From: Hypholoma sublateritium FD-334 SS-4
Lineage: Eukaryota > Basidiomycota > Agaricomycetes > Agaricales > Strophariaceae
Reading direction: 5' to 3'
NCBI GenBank assembly: GCA_000827495.1
Contig: KN817536.1
Location: 62,001-126,000 of the forward strand
DNA length: 64,000 nt
The translations under genes and the position numbers were made by a program. Of this stretch, positions 1 through 11,617 are shown in pieces; the first letter of the stretch is position 1; each line of letters starts with the position of its first letter. The notes beneath the pieces were generated by a model that saw only the letters and a program-made list of their open reading frames with translations, made no database searches and was not told the DNA's origin.

Positions 1-1074
1 CGCGATCGAAAACGTCCATCTCGGAGCGCACCAGCACGCACACCTGCGAGAATAGATTAGACGTGACATAAGTAATTGAGTCGGACTGAATTAGAGGGGG
101 GGGATGGGAACGCACCTTGTTCTGCACGGCGTTCCAGATTTCCTCCTCGTGCTCGATGATCTCCTGGTAATGAGACAGTTTCAGCTCGTCGAGCTCGTCG
201 ACCTGGCGCTGGAGGACCGATAGCGCTTCGCGGAAGCTCTGCAGATCTGTGAAAAATGCAGTGAGCACGGCAATCCGGTGTCGTAACGCGCACACGTTGC
301 CTACTCCGCTGCTTCTTGTTCATGCTGCGCAGCTCAGTCTCTCTGATTACATGGCTCTTTTCCCGGAGCGCTTTCTCATAATTTTGCGAGCGTTCCTGTG
401 GAATGTCAGCCTTTCCCAAAAATAGGCGGAAAGTCGCAGCGCACTTACATTAACGACGTTTCGATACCCTTCCAGGTGCTGCCTCAGGGGCCGTTCGAAG
501 TTCTTGTCCAAAGACTCGGACTACGGACCCCCAAATTAGTCTGCTTCAGGCAAGGGGGCAGCAAAACGCGCACCAGAACGTGCCAGAGGTTTCCTATGAG
601 GTGATGCACTCCGGACGCCGCCTGTAGCCGTGTTCCAGCCTCGTACGTTGGCCCCTTCAGCCTGACACACAGATAAGCTAGGTGGGCAGGGCGCAGCACA
701 GGATATGGGCGAGCCGACTCACCCACTGCAGCGCTCCATCGCATCCGCGAGTCCGCCCGTCGCCTTCGACATAGCGATAAGCGCCACCCGATACGCGGCG
801 CTGCTGTTGACGAGCTAGAATGACACGACGAGCACAGATCGCGGTCAGCGAACGGGCAGCGGGCACACCGCGAGAGGCTCACATCCTCGTACGCCTGCAG
901 ACTAGCTTTCAAATTAGCGCGGGTGATGATCTTCTCTGGCCCATTCGCGCCGAAGCTCATCGCTGATGCGTGTGTCGTGTCCGAGAAGGTAGGTGACGGC
1001 GGGCCTGAGGATATATTACGTTTGCCAGAACCAAATGCGAGCCCACGCAGAGAACCAGCTCGATTGCGAGCCAT
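1..1074 (-). CDS. Ivy1-like I-BAR (IMD) phospholipid-binding protein, 3' end outside window
   Basis: Partial gene, cut by the window start. Exons on the minus strand: 883-1074, 723-814, 661-574, 520-449, 395-296, 246-116, 43-1; phases agree at every junction. The product starts MARNRAGSLRGLAFGSGKRN and is helical and coiled-coil-like. It carries a conserved-looking block 'GPTYEAGTRLQAASGVHHL' near residue 100, then charged helices ('LEGYRNVVNERSQNYEKAL', 'ELDELKLSHYQEIIEHEEE'). This matches my recollection of fungal Ivy1-type inverse-BAR proteins, which bind phosphoinositides and the Rab GTPase Ypt7 at vacuolar membranes. Family placement is from remembered pattern, not alignment. Exon 5's donor is the least certain junction. 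Confidence 0.7.
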
Positions 1075-1580
1075 AGGGTGAAGGAGAATGTAAAGTTACG
1101 CACTGCCTCTGCCGGTGCTAATGAAGTGGAAACTGCCTTAAGCGGTAATCGCGGTCGCTGCCTGGCTACCCTGGGCAACATGGAACGCCCAACAGACGTC
1201 GCTCTCAGCTACACCGACAACTCGAGCGACTGCATAGACGAAGGATGAATTTTTTAGCCAATGGGATTAACTACAAATGTAGACTAGCGGGATTTCAGCT
1301 GCTCCAAATATTTCCCAATACTTGCAAGTAGCAATACTCAAAGAGTCAAAGCGATAAAAGCCAGTATACTCATTGCAGAGACTCAAGATTCAGTCTCGTA
1401 GCTCAGTAGCACTCGTCACTCAATAGTAGTTATTAAATATTGCGGATAGTACTGAAGGTGACGAAGCATTCATTAATGCACGATATAGTGATTGCATCGT
1501 TTAATGTGGTCGATACTATTGGCGGAGAGAGGAAGGGTGAGGCCTGGATAAAAATGACGATGCAAATTTCGACCCACCAA
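1075..1580. other. intergenic, no gene seen
   Basis: About 500 bases between the 5' end of the Ivy1-like gene and the 3' end of the bL19m gene. The longer open frames here (for example plus-strand 1440-2057) run antisense into bL19m and look like shadows. No RNA gene was recognised. Confidence 0.5.
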
Positions 1581-2114
1581 CTACTTCTTTCCTCCTCCAG
1601 CCAGCATGCTCATCTTCTCCGGCGAATCCCTGAGGTAAAACAACTTCGCCCTCTTCATGCCTCCCTTCGGCGGTGGCCGCACCACTTTGATCTCCTTCAG
1701 GTGTGGCGAGTTCGGGAAGAGCTGCATCTCAATCCCTGTGCGATTCAGGATATTCCGCACGCGAATGGACGAGTCTGGGCCCCGTCGGCGTATGGCAATC
1801 AACACGCCGTTGAACACGGTAGGCGCCTGGTCGGAAATGACAGAGACGATGCTGCCGACGCGCAGCTGAGTCGGCGACTTCCGCGAGAACAGTTGCTTCA
1901 TCATCGCCTGCTTCTCTGCCGTGAAGAGATTCTGGTGCAGGTGTTGCATGAGGCCTTTGCCTTTTTGAAGAGCAGGGGTCAGGGTGCCGGGCATGGGAGG
2001 CGGGATCAGGGCGGTTTTGGAGAAGGGGTAGAGGGCAGACGAGGCCTTCGCCGCTGAAGATTGGGCATTTGTCGACACGAAGCGGGCAGGCGCCCGACAC
2101 GCGCTGGAAAACAT
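1581..2114 (-). CDS. mitochondrial ribosomal protein bL19m
   Basis: Single-exon gene of 177 aa. The start chosen is the MFSSACRAPARFVST methionine, because it gives a typical arginine/serine-rich mitochondrial presequence; the frame stays open upstream to 2225. The C-terminal half shows the bL19 signature: 'VGSIVSVISDQAPTVFNGVL', then 'IRVRNILNRTGIEMQLFPNS' and a basic tail with 'KRAKLFYLRDSPEK'. bL19 sits at the subunit interface of the large ribosomal subunit; here it would act in mitochondrial translation. It is intronless, as is the uS11m gene at 30.1 kb. Plus-strand frames over it are antisense artefacts. Confidence 0.88.
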   Translation of the reverse strand: MFSSACRAPARFVSTNAQSSAAKASSALYPFSKTALIPPPMPGTLTPALQKGKGLMQHLHQNLFTAEKQAMMKQLFSRKSPTQLRVGSIVSVISDQAPTVFNGVLIAIRRRGPDSSIRVRNILNRTGIEMQLFPNSPHLKEIKVVRPPPKGGMKRAKLFYLRDSPEKMSMLAGGGKK

Positions 2115-2490
2115 CGCGTTCGAACTTCGAGGCAGAGGTTGTTCGCTAACGCTGGAGCGGCAGCAACTTTGCAATGATTTGCTTAGGTAATTATGTGTCC
2201 AAAATTTGTTATAGTCCTTGCTCAACGGTCGGCGTCAACTTTGCTATTTCACTTCGTAAGAGAGGAAAGCGCATAAATAATTGGGGGCGCTAATTATTAT
2301 AAGGATAACACTAACAGAAAGAGCGAAATTTCGAATTACGGTAGTGCATACCCAGTGATTTTTGGTATTGTACAGCAGGAAAGCAGAGAAAGTAGCTGGG
2401 TGGAAAGAAAAGCGATTTGACCTCCAGCGAAGGTATTCTTCTTCAATGTGAGAGGTGATCGAACGCATCCGTAGAATAATGTAAGATGCT

Positions 2491-3369
2491 TTAGAATCCG
2501 CGACCTCTTCCCCTGTGAGAAAATATCAGGATATAGAAAATGAAGTGCCTAGACGCGACTCACCGGCCACGGGTGCCTCGATATGGGCTATAACCTGCAT
2601 AACCTCTGTAACCTCCTCTATAACCTGCCCTTCCCCTTCCTCGTCCACGCGCGTTAAATCCGGGAACATTCGTTCGTTTGGCAGTCACCTAATGAAATCA
2701 CACAGTCAGATTGTGAGGAAACACGGTATAGGCGCAAGCCTTGCCTTGATCAATCTACCCCGGAATAGAGAGTTGTCGAGGGCAACAGCAGCGTCGATAT
2801 GCTCGGGTTCTGAAAATTCGACATATGCATAGCTAGATCACAGACGCATCAGTGCTGGTGCTGATGGATTGTGAAACCTCGAACGCACCCTTTTGGGTGG
2901 CCAGTGAACTTGTCACAAAGAATTGTTACTCTGTTGATCGTTCCGCAGGCCTGGAAGTGACCTTGGATCTCTTCTGGTGTCGCACCGTAGTCGACCTATC
3001 GGCCAATGTGCATGAGTTCTATTTCTTCATATCGCAGACGAGGCGACCCACGTTGCCGACGTAAACACTTCTGCTGTCAGTGTTTGCTTTATCTTCATCG
3101 GTCTCCATAGCTCCACCATTTTCTTCTGCGGAGTGTTCTTGTTCGGCCGCTGCCTGGAGTTCGCGCAGCTTATTGGCCTCCCTCTCCATCTCTGCGACCC
3201 TTTGCTTCATCAGCAGGATTTCCTGCAATATAAGCGATTGAGGTGAGGCGCCTCGCACAGGAATTTATGCGGTTCAAAAGCGTACATTGGAATCGGCGTC
3301 ATCTCCATCGTCAATGGTCGATTCCGTGACCTCGGTTGTCGTGGGTTGGGTTGTTTCAACGTCGGTCAT
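2491..3369 (-). CDS. PAB2: nuclear poly(A)-binding protein 2 (PABPN1/Pab2 type)
   Basis: Six exons: 3286-3369, 3052-3222, 2889-2995, 2745-2832, 2564-2688, 2491-2512; 198 aa. Layout: acidic N-terminus; coiled coil ('[19 protein letters not shown]') at about residues 29-50; one RRM with RNP2 'SVYVGNV' and RNP1 'GHPKGYAYVEF'; then '[20 protein letters not shown]' and an RGG/GY-rich tail ending RGRGRGF. This is the classic small nuclear poly(A)-binding protein, which binds nascent poly(A) tails and acts in polyadenylation and nuclear RNA decay. The intron at 2689-2744 starts with GCAAGG rather than GT and must be used to keep 'FRGRLIK-VTAKRTN' in frame. Length and order match fission-yeast Pab2. 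Confidence 0.92.
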
Positions 3370-4452
3370 GGCGTTGTTACAAGGCAAGTATGGTGTACAG
3401 TGTACACCGTGTTTGTCGCACGGCGCACAGGATATTTGAGCAAAAGGTTAAAGCAAACACTTACACGTGATGAGTTTCTTTGCTACAAACGCTTTGTAAC
3501 AAGTCAATTCTAAGTTAAATAAGGAACAAGTGCTCAAACTATAACTGCTAAGATGTTGGTCATCGTGTAGGTCATTGAATTAGCTTTCTTATATATAACC
3601 GGCCAATTGAAGGAACTGGGGGGTTTTTTGTCTGCGGAAATAGAACGGAAAGTTGAGGGAAAGTTGAAACCATGAATTGTTGATGAATTGCCCTCTGAGC
3701 CGGCGCACACTTGTACGTCTTTGAAAAAAGCCTTGAAGTTCCCCGATACATCCAGATGACCATATTTCAAACATGTTTTTTTACGCCAAATCAAGGGTAA
3801 GTACTGACTCATTGATAGTTAAAAATGGCTCATTGTCGGCGTTCGCGCTGAGTCCGCACTGCGCAGCGCGCGCCTGACGCAGCACAGCATGATAGCAAGC
3901 TCCTTACGTCATTTCAATCGTCGGACGAGGTGGTCTACCGCGCTCTAGTACCCTTGCAGTCTTTGCAGCCCGAAAAACAGTGACATCAGTGCTGTACATG
4001 AAATTTGGAGTGGCTCATTTTGATAGAGCAATCGACCTGTCGAAAGTTCTTCGTTACAAAATCTAATATGAAAATGTGGTTTGTAGTTCGCACATTACCC
4101 CTGGCCAGAGGGCAATGGGCTTGTCTCAAGACGGCCGCTGACACTGAAAAGGTGAGAAGCATACTAATCGATTCGTGGATGCCGAGCTTTGCATGGTTGC
4201 CACAGCCTTGTGCGCCGATAATTTTCATGTCTGATTGACACGGGGCGGGACGGAGGGTGTTGATCGCCTCTGGCATTTATTTATGATGAGTACATATAAA
4301 GCGAGGGAAGGAAGGACTGCCGCAAAATTTCTTTCCTCCCTTCACATTTGACCAGGAATACGGGCCGACATACTCACGTGGCGATTGCACCCTTTGACCC
4401 TTTTAGTCAATTGCTTGGGTTTGTCTCAATCTACCAACTGCATATTCATACA
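3370..4452. other. intergenic region with promoter of the Zn2Cys6 gene
   Basis: About 1.1 kb between the divergent PAB2 and Zn2Cys6 genes. The minus-strand frame at 3534-3812 (92 aa) has no recognisable features and is AT-rich; I do not call it a gene. The right part holds a TATA-like box and CT-rich stretches typical of fungal promoters. Confidence 0.5.
4295..4300 (+). promoter_or_regulatory. possible TATA box of the Zn2Cys6 regulator
   Basis: TATAAA in 'tacatataaagcgagg', about 155 bases before the chosen ATG at 4453. The position suits a 5' leader of about 120 nt. There is no transcript evidence. Confidence 0.35.
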
Positions 4453-7400
4453 ATGGCCAAAGGCGAGGACTCTCCCTCCATGCCACAACAATCGAAGAAG
4501 AAGCGCGCCGACGACGACGAATCAATGCTCGACGAGGCTTCCGGGAAACCCCTAACACTGCAACGAAGACGGGTTTGGCGAGCTTGCGAGAGTTGCAGGT
4601 ATGCCTGCCCCCCATCTCTCTTCCTAGCCATCGGCGCTCTCTGACTCTTACTCCTTTCCCTAAAACCCACCTCCACTAGACGAAAGAAGATCAAGTGCGA
4701 TGGATGCGAGCCTACATGTTCCCAGTGTACTATCTCAGGTTCGCAGTGCACTTGGCTACAAACCAAAGACAGGGCGGCACTCAGCAGGCAGTTAGTGCAC
4801 CACCTTTAACTGCGCTTCATGCATGATCTGATGCCTGCATCCTAGCTACGTCCAAGAATTAGAGGCCCGATTGCTTCATATGGAATCCCTGTTCTCGCAA
4901 ATTGCACCAGCTCTGGAGCACATGGCCCCTGCCAACGGCTCCTCTGCAAACGGGAATCCCCTTGAACTCCCAAATCCAGAGGCCCTGGCACCAGCAGCTG
5001 CTATATTGCGTTCCATAGCCCCCAAAGCCGAAAGTCCTGCTGCGAGCACAACAACAAGTCCGTCTCCTCCGATCAAGACAGAGGATGATGTCAGCGAACT
5101 ATTCGGCCAGCTCGCACTCGATGAATACGGCCACATGAGATGGATTGGTGGCTCGTCTACCATGTCTCTTATCCAATCTTTCCGTGCCTTGACCTCTTCT
5201 CCTCTCCATCGTATATCTCCCATGGAAGAGGACCCCCAGGCACCAGGGCCCAGTGTCAACAAGCTATACTTCCCAGCTGCAGTGTTTTTTGGAAAAATAC
5301 GTGCTCTGCCTGGCCCCGAGGAAGTCGAATTTCCCGACCGCGATTTAGCCGACATGCTTGTGAGTTTAATACCATCAATTTTTCATCAAACACAAATGAA
5401 ATTAATTATCATGACCATAGGTCGCAGCATACTTTTCACGATTCCATTTCCTCATGCCCGTCATTGATAAGCTTGACTTTATGCGGCTGTACAGGAGGGT
5501 CATGGATAACACAAACGACCTTGAATTAGTTCGTTCGGAAACCGCGTTCTTATCGTTGATGTTCGCCGTTTTCGCATGCGCTGCGAATCTAGTCGAAGAT
5601 CCCCGTTTATCTATCTCTGACCGACACGATGATGGAGGAATGGGTATGGCTTACTACGAAAGGTATGTACATTGTTGGTTATATATAGCTCAGGCTTGGT
5701 ACTGACCGAACATTTTGATTTTAGGGCGCTCGTACTACAATACATCAGTCACCCAAACATCCAGGTCGCCCACGTCCAGTGCTTCATACTAATGTCATCA
5801 TTCTTATGTTCGGTCAACTGCCTTCCCCAAGCATGGATACTCATCGGACAGGCAGTCCGGGCCGGACAAGACTTGGGCCTTCATGTAAGAGCAAGCTTTT
5901 GTATACCCTTATTGTGTTATTCTCTGACCTCGTGCTCCTTTTATCCAGCGTTCTCCACGGCGACTTGCCGCTAGCCCCGTGGAAAAGGAGACCCGACGAA
6001 AGATATGGTGGGGTGTCTACGTCTTGGACCGCATGCTTGCCCTTGCATTAGGTCGCCCCCTCGGCGTCAATGATTCTGACTGCGATGCCGAGTTACCCGT
6101 CGAAGTGGATGACGAGAATCTACCTGAATACTTCTCAGGAGCTCCTATGACACAGAAGCCTCTGTCTCTAATGGCCGGAAACGTGGCGTTGATCAAACTA
6201 TACGAAATCGGGGGGCGTGTCCTCAGACAAGTATATGCCCTCGATAATTGCAAAGATCACCTAGAACCTGAACGCAAAGCCGACCTGCAACGGACAGTAG
6301 AATCTTTGGACAACGAATTAACGAAATGGTGTGACGAACTTCCGATGGTTTTCAAGACTCAATCACAAACCGAAGAACATGTTTCTATGGGCGCTGTCCT
6401 GTGCAGCCATTACTATTCAATACTTACGACTCTCCACCGAAACTTGCTCCCCGTCAAGCGCGATCAACCTGTAACGGCCAAATCGACCGTAAAGGCAGTA
6501 TCCTCTGCTCGTTCCTGCATTCGCTTGGCGCCTTCCATGAAGCACGTTGTACCACCTTCGCATCACCTGGCTTTCTTCATCCAGCATCTCTTCAGCTCCG
6601 CCGTCATCGTTCTGTTATACGCAATGCATGCATCGGATCCACGTGCCGCAGGCGCTGCTATGGAGGAAGCGAAAAGTACATTGGTCGCACTAGAATCCTG
6701 GGAAGGACAGTGGCCTGGCGCCCGCAAATGCAAAGAACTTCTCATTGACTTGATCACTACCGCTAACGACGCTATGCTGCAAGCCCCCCGCGACAAACCT
6801 TCGACTGTATCCCCCCAGGCAGTTAGTGCGGTCAATGCACCATCGGCTATGTCAGGTCATGAACGCCGGAAGTCAGTCACTATTGCTCCTGGCTCAGGAG
6901 GAAACGCACCCTCGGCTCGTCTCCCCAAAGCAGGAAGGTCAAGAAGAACCTTGTCGCGCGAACCTGGTACCTCGAGCAGGCGTTTAGCCGCGGTATCCCC
7001 TTATCGTGTGGATGGTGGTATGTGCATACATCTTTAGAGGCGAAATAGACGCTTACCTTTTGTTGCAGGCCAAAGAGCGAGGTCGACGTCGCGTAGACGT
7101 GGACCTGACGATGCAGATAATCACGACCGCTCATCTAATGCCTCATTTTACCAGTCGTTCTCCACGCCTGCAACGGTCCCTCGTTCTGGCTCAAGCACCC
7201 ACAGCTCCCCTGCATCAGTCAATCTGCCGTCGCCTTCCATGCCGCCAATTCTTTCCCCCGATTCTAGTCAGGACCCGAGTCCACGAATGGCTCCGGGTAC
7301 CTACAATTTCTCGTCTCCACTGTCGCCTGCCCATCTTCCGTCACCCCATCGCTATGAATTTGATTATGGAGTCCAACCAAGTGTACTGAGCCAATCTAAT

Positions 7401-7766
7401 CTGCATCAATGGGAGGGGAATAACAACGAACAACAGATGTTTTCACAAGCATCTACCGACGCGAGCCTCTACACCAATTCTTTCGGGGCTTATGGTTCTT
7501 TCGATACTTATGGGAATTACGATACTTCCGACCTGTCTACCATGACGGGTTTGTCAACCACTCCACCTTCGTCAACTTTTGCAGCGTCTGGTCTCCCGTT
7601 CCGCGGGCTTGATTATATCAGAAATTACAATCCAAGTGGGTATATCACTGGCGATCAGGATTCGCTCTGGCAGAGCTACGATCCGGGAGCGTTCGGCTAC
7701 GACCCAGACATCCCGTTCACTCTAGGCGATATTCACCAGGACGCACACGATACGACTCACCATTAG
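4453..7766 (+). CDS. Zn2Cys6 transcription factor with fungal-specific regulatory domain
   Basis: Seven exons: 4453-4598, 4680-4790, 4846-5359, 5421-5662, 5725-5884, 5949-7017, 7069-7766; 979 aa, all phases consistent. The zinc cluster is at about residues 46-72 (CESCRRKKIKCDGCEPTCSQ, then CTISGSQC: C-x2-C-x6-C-x6-C-x2-C-x6-C) and is split by intron 1. A short linker/coiled coil ('YVQELEARLLHMESLF') follows. The middle is a Fungal_trans-type domain: 'VAAYFSRFHFLMPVIDKLDF', 'QAWILIGQAVRAGQDLGLH', and 'ETRRKIWWGVYVLDRMLALA' with 'LGRPLGVNDSDCD'. The C-terminal 270 residues are Ser/Pro/Tyr-rich and probably disordered activation sequence. Targets cannot be read from the sequence. The intron 2 donor (CA|GTTAGT) could also be AG|GC; the GT choice is preferred. 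Confidence 0.9.
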
Positions 7767-8414
7767 GTTTACTGTATGTCCCCGATTCTCTCACCTCGCA
7801 TTTTTGTGCGCTATTTATTCGGACATCGTTTCCTAATAGTATCTGTAAGCTTTTCTTGTAGCCATATATGTTTGCTATTTGATTTATATCCGTACGTTAT
7901 CGTTTCCTCCACTACCATAATTTCCATACCCGTCTTATATACGAGCGAATGCAAATGTATGTAGCATCTGCAATATGCAATGTCCAATTATGCTTACATT
8001 TAAAATGAGAATGAAATGCCCAGAATCTAAGATGTGAAGTTGTGAACAACGGGAAGCTGTCACGCGGGGGATTGTCGTCGATCTAGGCTCCGGCGCCGTT
8101 CCTTGGGCCTTGGCCGCTTCGGCTCTCAGCTGGTCGGTATGTACTACTTAGTCCCTTGCACTACGCTAATATTCAGTCCAGATGCTCAAGCCCGCAGGCT
8201 ATGACAGGATTATACATTCTCTATATTTTAGCTATTTAAATGATGAATGACTGTTTGCGTGTCCGTCCAATTCAACGCCGGGCTTACATGTTCAAGCGAG
8301 GATATCAAATACTGGGGTTGCGTTAGAGGTTTCCGCTACCGGTAACTCGAATTGCCGTTCCCCGCATTTACTTATAGGGTCGCGAACTAGGTTTCTTCTC
8401 CCTAATTGACCATC
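7767..8414. other. intergenic, 3' region and next promoter
   Basis: About 650 bases between two plus-strand genes. The first part is AT-rich 3'-UTR-like sequence. A short GC-rich stretch near 8060-8130 and then the acyl-CoA dehydrogenase promoter follow. No gene or RNA was recognised. Confidence 0.5.
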
Positions 8415-10401
8415 ATGGCTCCTCATCCTGTTATTGCGTACACCTCGGAAGCCTCATGGTCCATGGTGAGCCCTCTAAGGCGTATTCATTACCCGCAGCC
8501 TCAGTTTCTCATCATACATACGCTGCCGCTGTTCTAGATCGAGGACAAGTTCACACCATACGGGAAAGAGACCTTGGCCAAAGTCATCAAGTTCCTTGAG
8601 GTATGTCGTATTTGTCAATCACTGGGGGACTTCAAATTAATGGACTTTGTAGGATGAGATTCTGCCCGCTACGAAGCTCGCGCATGCTCAATTACCCGAT
8701 GACCCTGTTGCCCGTTGGAAGACCGTCATCCCCATCATCGAGGAGCTGAAGGAGAAGGCCAAGAAACAAGGCCTCTGGAATCTCTTTTTGAGCAAAGCCC
8801 ATTACCCCGAATTCGGTGTTCCTCTTTCCAACCTGGAGGTTCGCTTTCTTCCAAGTTGACTCGGTATATTTCCCGTGTGCTGATTATGTATGCTCGCACA
8901 GTATGCTGTTATGGCAGAAGTGCTCGCGCATGCTGGACCTATGGGCCCTGAGATTATGAACTGCTCTGCCCCAGATACTGGTAATATGGGTACGTGTTCA
9001 GGACATCCCTTTTGAATTTTTATCTCTAACACAATACTCTGCAGAGGTTTTGGCTCGCTACGGTAGCCCAGAGCAACAGAAGAAGTGGCTTATCCCTCTG
9101 TTGAATGGAAAAACACGCTCTGCTTTTGCCATGACCGAGAAGAACGGTGCGTACAAACATCCCTACATCTACATATTTGATTTTAATGTAAATTATCACT
9201 AGTTGCATCATCTGACGCCAAAAACATTCGAACCTCTATCCGACAGGAAGGTAACGAAATTGTGATTAATGGCCACAAGTGGTGTGTTGGATTAAAAATT
9301 GATTCCTACTTATGTCTGATAATCTATTCTGTACAGGTGGATCAGCGGTGCCGGTGACCCCCGTACCAAGTTGCACCTCGTTATGGGCAAGAGCGACCCC
9401 AACAACACGAACTCTTATAACCAGCAGAGCGTTGTCATTGTCCCCGCTGATGCCCCTGGTGTAAAGATCATCCGACCCATGAAGGTATTCGGCTACGACG
9501 ACGCTCCTGAGGGACATTGTGAAATTATCTACGAGAATGTCCGTGTCCCGCTGGGCAATCTTGTGTTAGGCTGGGGTCGAGGATTTGAAATCATCCAAGG
9601 CCGCTTAGGGTGAGTTCTAGTTGTTATTTTACACTTTCATCCATATTTATTAATGCAACTGCTCTCAAGACCTGGTCGTATTCATCATTGTATGCGTTCC
9701 ATCGGCGCAGCTCAGGCGTCGTTAAACCTCATGATCCAACGCGTTACCGATCCCTCTCGTAAAACGTTTGGAAAATATCTCCATGAACACGGTAAGTGTA
9801 AATTTGCATGCACGAGTCTCAAACTTAAATAACATTTACTTCAGGAACTGTCATTGCTGATATTGCGAAGTCTCGTGCCGAGATTGAAGCAGCGCGTCTC
9901 CTCGTTCTGAGCGCAGCGTTGCAGGTAATGAAAAGATTTACAGGCACTCAAATCTTCCATCCTAAACAATTTCCAGATTGATAAATACAAGGCAAAGGGC
10001 GCCCTGAAGGAAATCGGAATTGCTAAAGTGCGTTTCTCTTTACTCCTATCCTTGTATATACTTATCAATAATGTCTGTAGTTTGTTGTTCCCTCTATGGC
10101 TCTTACTGTCATCGACCGTGCAATCCAATCCTTTGGCGCTGAAGGTGTCTCACAAGACACGGAACTTGCTCAGCGCTGGGCTGGGCTGCGTACTCTACGG
10201 ATTGCCGACGTAAGAATAATCTTTTTCATTTGACCTCTTTCCGATGCTGACCTCCTTGTACAGGGACCTGATGCCGTCCACATCCAGCAAGTTGGCCAGA
10301 GGGAGCTCAAGCGTGCCCCAGAACTTGTCAGGAAGGCGCAAGAGATCAAAGCAAAGCAGATTGCCCTGCTAAAGAAAAATGGATTCACATCGCGCCTCTA
10401 G
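8415..10401 (+). CDS. acyl-CoA dehydrogenase (ACAD10/11-like) with C-terminal PTS1
   Basis: Twelve exons: 8415-8465, 8538-8600, 8653-8838, 8902-8989, 9045-9146, 9203-9281, 9337-9609, 9670-9791, 9845-9924, 9977-10027, 10081-10209, 10264-10401; 453 aa. It carries acyl-CoA dehydrogenase landmarks: '[20 protein letters not shown]' and '[19 protein letters not shown]' (FAD/substrate region), '[14 protein letters not shown]', '[20 protein letters not shown]', and '[20 protein letters not shown]'. This pattern is closest to the long-chain ACAD10/11 group. It would catalyse FAD-dependent alpha,beta-dehydrogenation of acyl-CoA in fatty-acid breakdown. The last three residues are SRL, a standard type 1 peroxisomal signal, so peroxisomal rather than mitochondrial location is inferred. 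It has eleven introns, all about 50-70 nt, in a short coding region. Confidence 0.9.
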
Positions 10402-10793
10402 GAAGCCTTGTGCACTTATATATGCTCGCTACTTCTTCTAAAAAAAATTGGAACACAATGTAAATATAATACCCTGCAGTGTTATGCATTTCTGGAAATT
10501 GTACGACTGAGAGCTAGACCCCCCAAAAAGTGGCTGCGACTATCATAAGCTGGTATAAGATTTTAAGTAGAAAGCAACGAAGATTCCCTGCGCTTGTACT
10601 CATGGGAAATGGGGAAATAGAAGGGGTTTTTTTTTACAATATACTAACTTACAAAGGCGCTGGGCGCTTGAAGAGTTACTGAACGCGTCGGCGGAACGTT
10701 GTTTGGCCTTGTGATCGTCATCATCAATTTCAAGCTGTGAAATTCCGGTTTCTCCGCTTCGTTTGGTTCATTACTTCGTCGACCAAGGCCAAG
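10402..10793. other. intergenic, no gene seen
   Basis: 3' region of the acyl-CoA dehydrogenase and upstream region of the next plus-strand gene. It includes a run of nine T's near 10627-10636. Nothing else was recognised. Confidence 0.5.
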
Positions 10794-11393
10794 ATGTTGG
10801 TGTCATCATGTGTGCCTCAGCGTTTACCTGCTCTACGCTGTCTTCACGCACGGGGTATGTCGTCGAAGGCAAAAAAAACGCGAAGGACACAGCCTAAGAA
10901 TACCGCCCCCAAGGCCACTCAGCCTACCCAACCCACCTACTCAGCGGAAACCTTATCACACACCTCCCTTCCGTCAGCTAAAATGCGCGCCCTCGTTGCG
11001 CTCTACCACCAATCGGAGACGTGGGTCACGCCAGAAACCCTGCTCGCACGGATCGACCACACCTTCGTGACGTCCAAGTCGCAGAGCACCCCGGAGACGA
11101 CGGGGCCCCACTGGGAGCGCACCATTACATACGAAGAAATTGAAAAGGCGAAGCGCGTGATACTCAACGCGCCGAAGATGTCAAAGTGGGACTTGACGGC
11201 AGGTGCCCCGCTGAACGTACGCTACGAGTCGAACGCTGGAAATTCATGGAGCAATAACCGGGCGACGAGGGAGCGGAAGGTTATCGAGGCACTTTATGGC
11301 GTGGTGACAACACAGGAGAAGATGTTGCCTGGGCTGGAAGTCGTCAAGGAGTCGGAGGGGTGGATAAAGAAGGCCAACGAGGCTGATAAGTAA
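10794..11393 (+). CDS. unknown protein, probably mitochondrial
   Basis: Single exon, 199 aa from the ATG at 10794; an in-frame ATG lies upstream at 10737. I do not recognise the family. The N-terminus (MLVSSCVPQRLPALRCLHAR) is basic and free of acidic residues, like a mitochondrial presequence. A Lys/Thr/Pro-rich linker follows, then an ordered-looking domain from about residue 62: 'MRALVALYHQSETWVTPETL', 'ERTITYEEIEKAKRVILN', 'WSNNRATRERKVIEALYGVV'. The even charge distribution and ordered C-terminus argue for a real gene. A mitoribosome-associated role is possible but is only a guess. It is convergent with the sirtuin gene, 225 bases away. Confidence 0.65.
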   Translation: MLVSSCVPQRLPALRCLHARGMSSKAKKTRRTQPKNTAPKATQPTQPTYSAETLSHTSLPSAKMRALVALYHQSETWVTPETLLARIDHTFVTSKSQSTPETTGPHWERTITYEEIEKAKRVILNAPKMSKWDLTAGAPLNVRYESNAGNSWSNNRATRERKVIEALYGVVTTQEKMLPGLEVVKESEGWIKKANEADK

Positions 11394-11617
11394 TGGTATG
11401 TGCTGTGTGTACAAGTTCGCCTTTCAACATGTACATTCTAACACACTCATCTATGGTATACAGGAGGAGTTGAGAGTTTTGAATAGCTGGGCGCTATAAT
11501 ACCGCATAATATTATTTCTTCTGTTCCGAGAGGCATGAACTACTCAATCTCCTGACATATACATATAGGGTTTTCTGAGATAAACAAATATCTGTCGCAC
11601 AAGACAACTACATGTAC

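Noticed and set aside
1440..2057. 205-codon plus-strand frame
   Set aside because: Antisense shadow of the bL19m gene with no domain.
3534..3812. 92-codon minus-strand frame between PAB2 and the Zn2Cys6 gene
   Set aside because: No motif, no splice partners and several overlapping frames, as expected from AT-rich non-coding DNA.
4403..4766. minus-strand frames over the Zn2Cys6 first exons
   Set aside because: Shadows; the plus strand has the zinc cluster and good splice sites.
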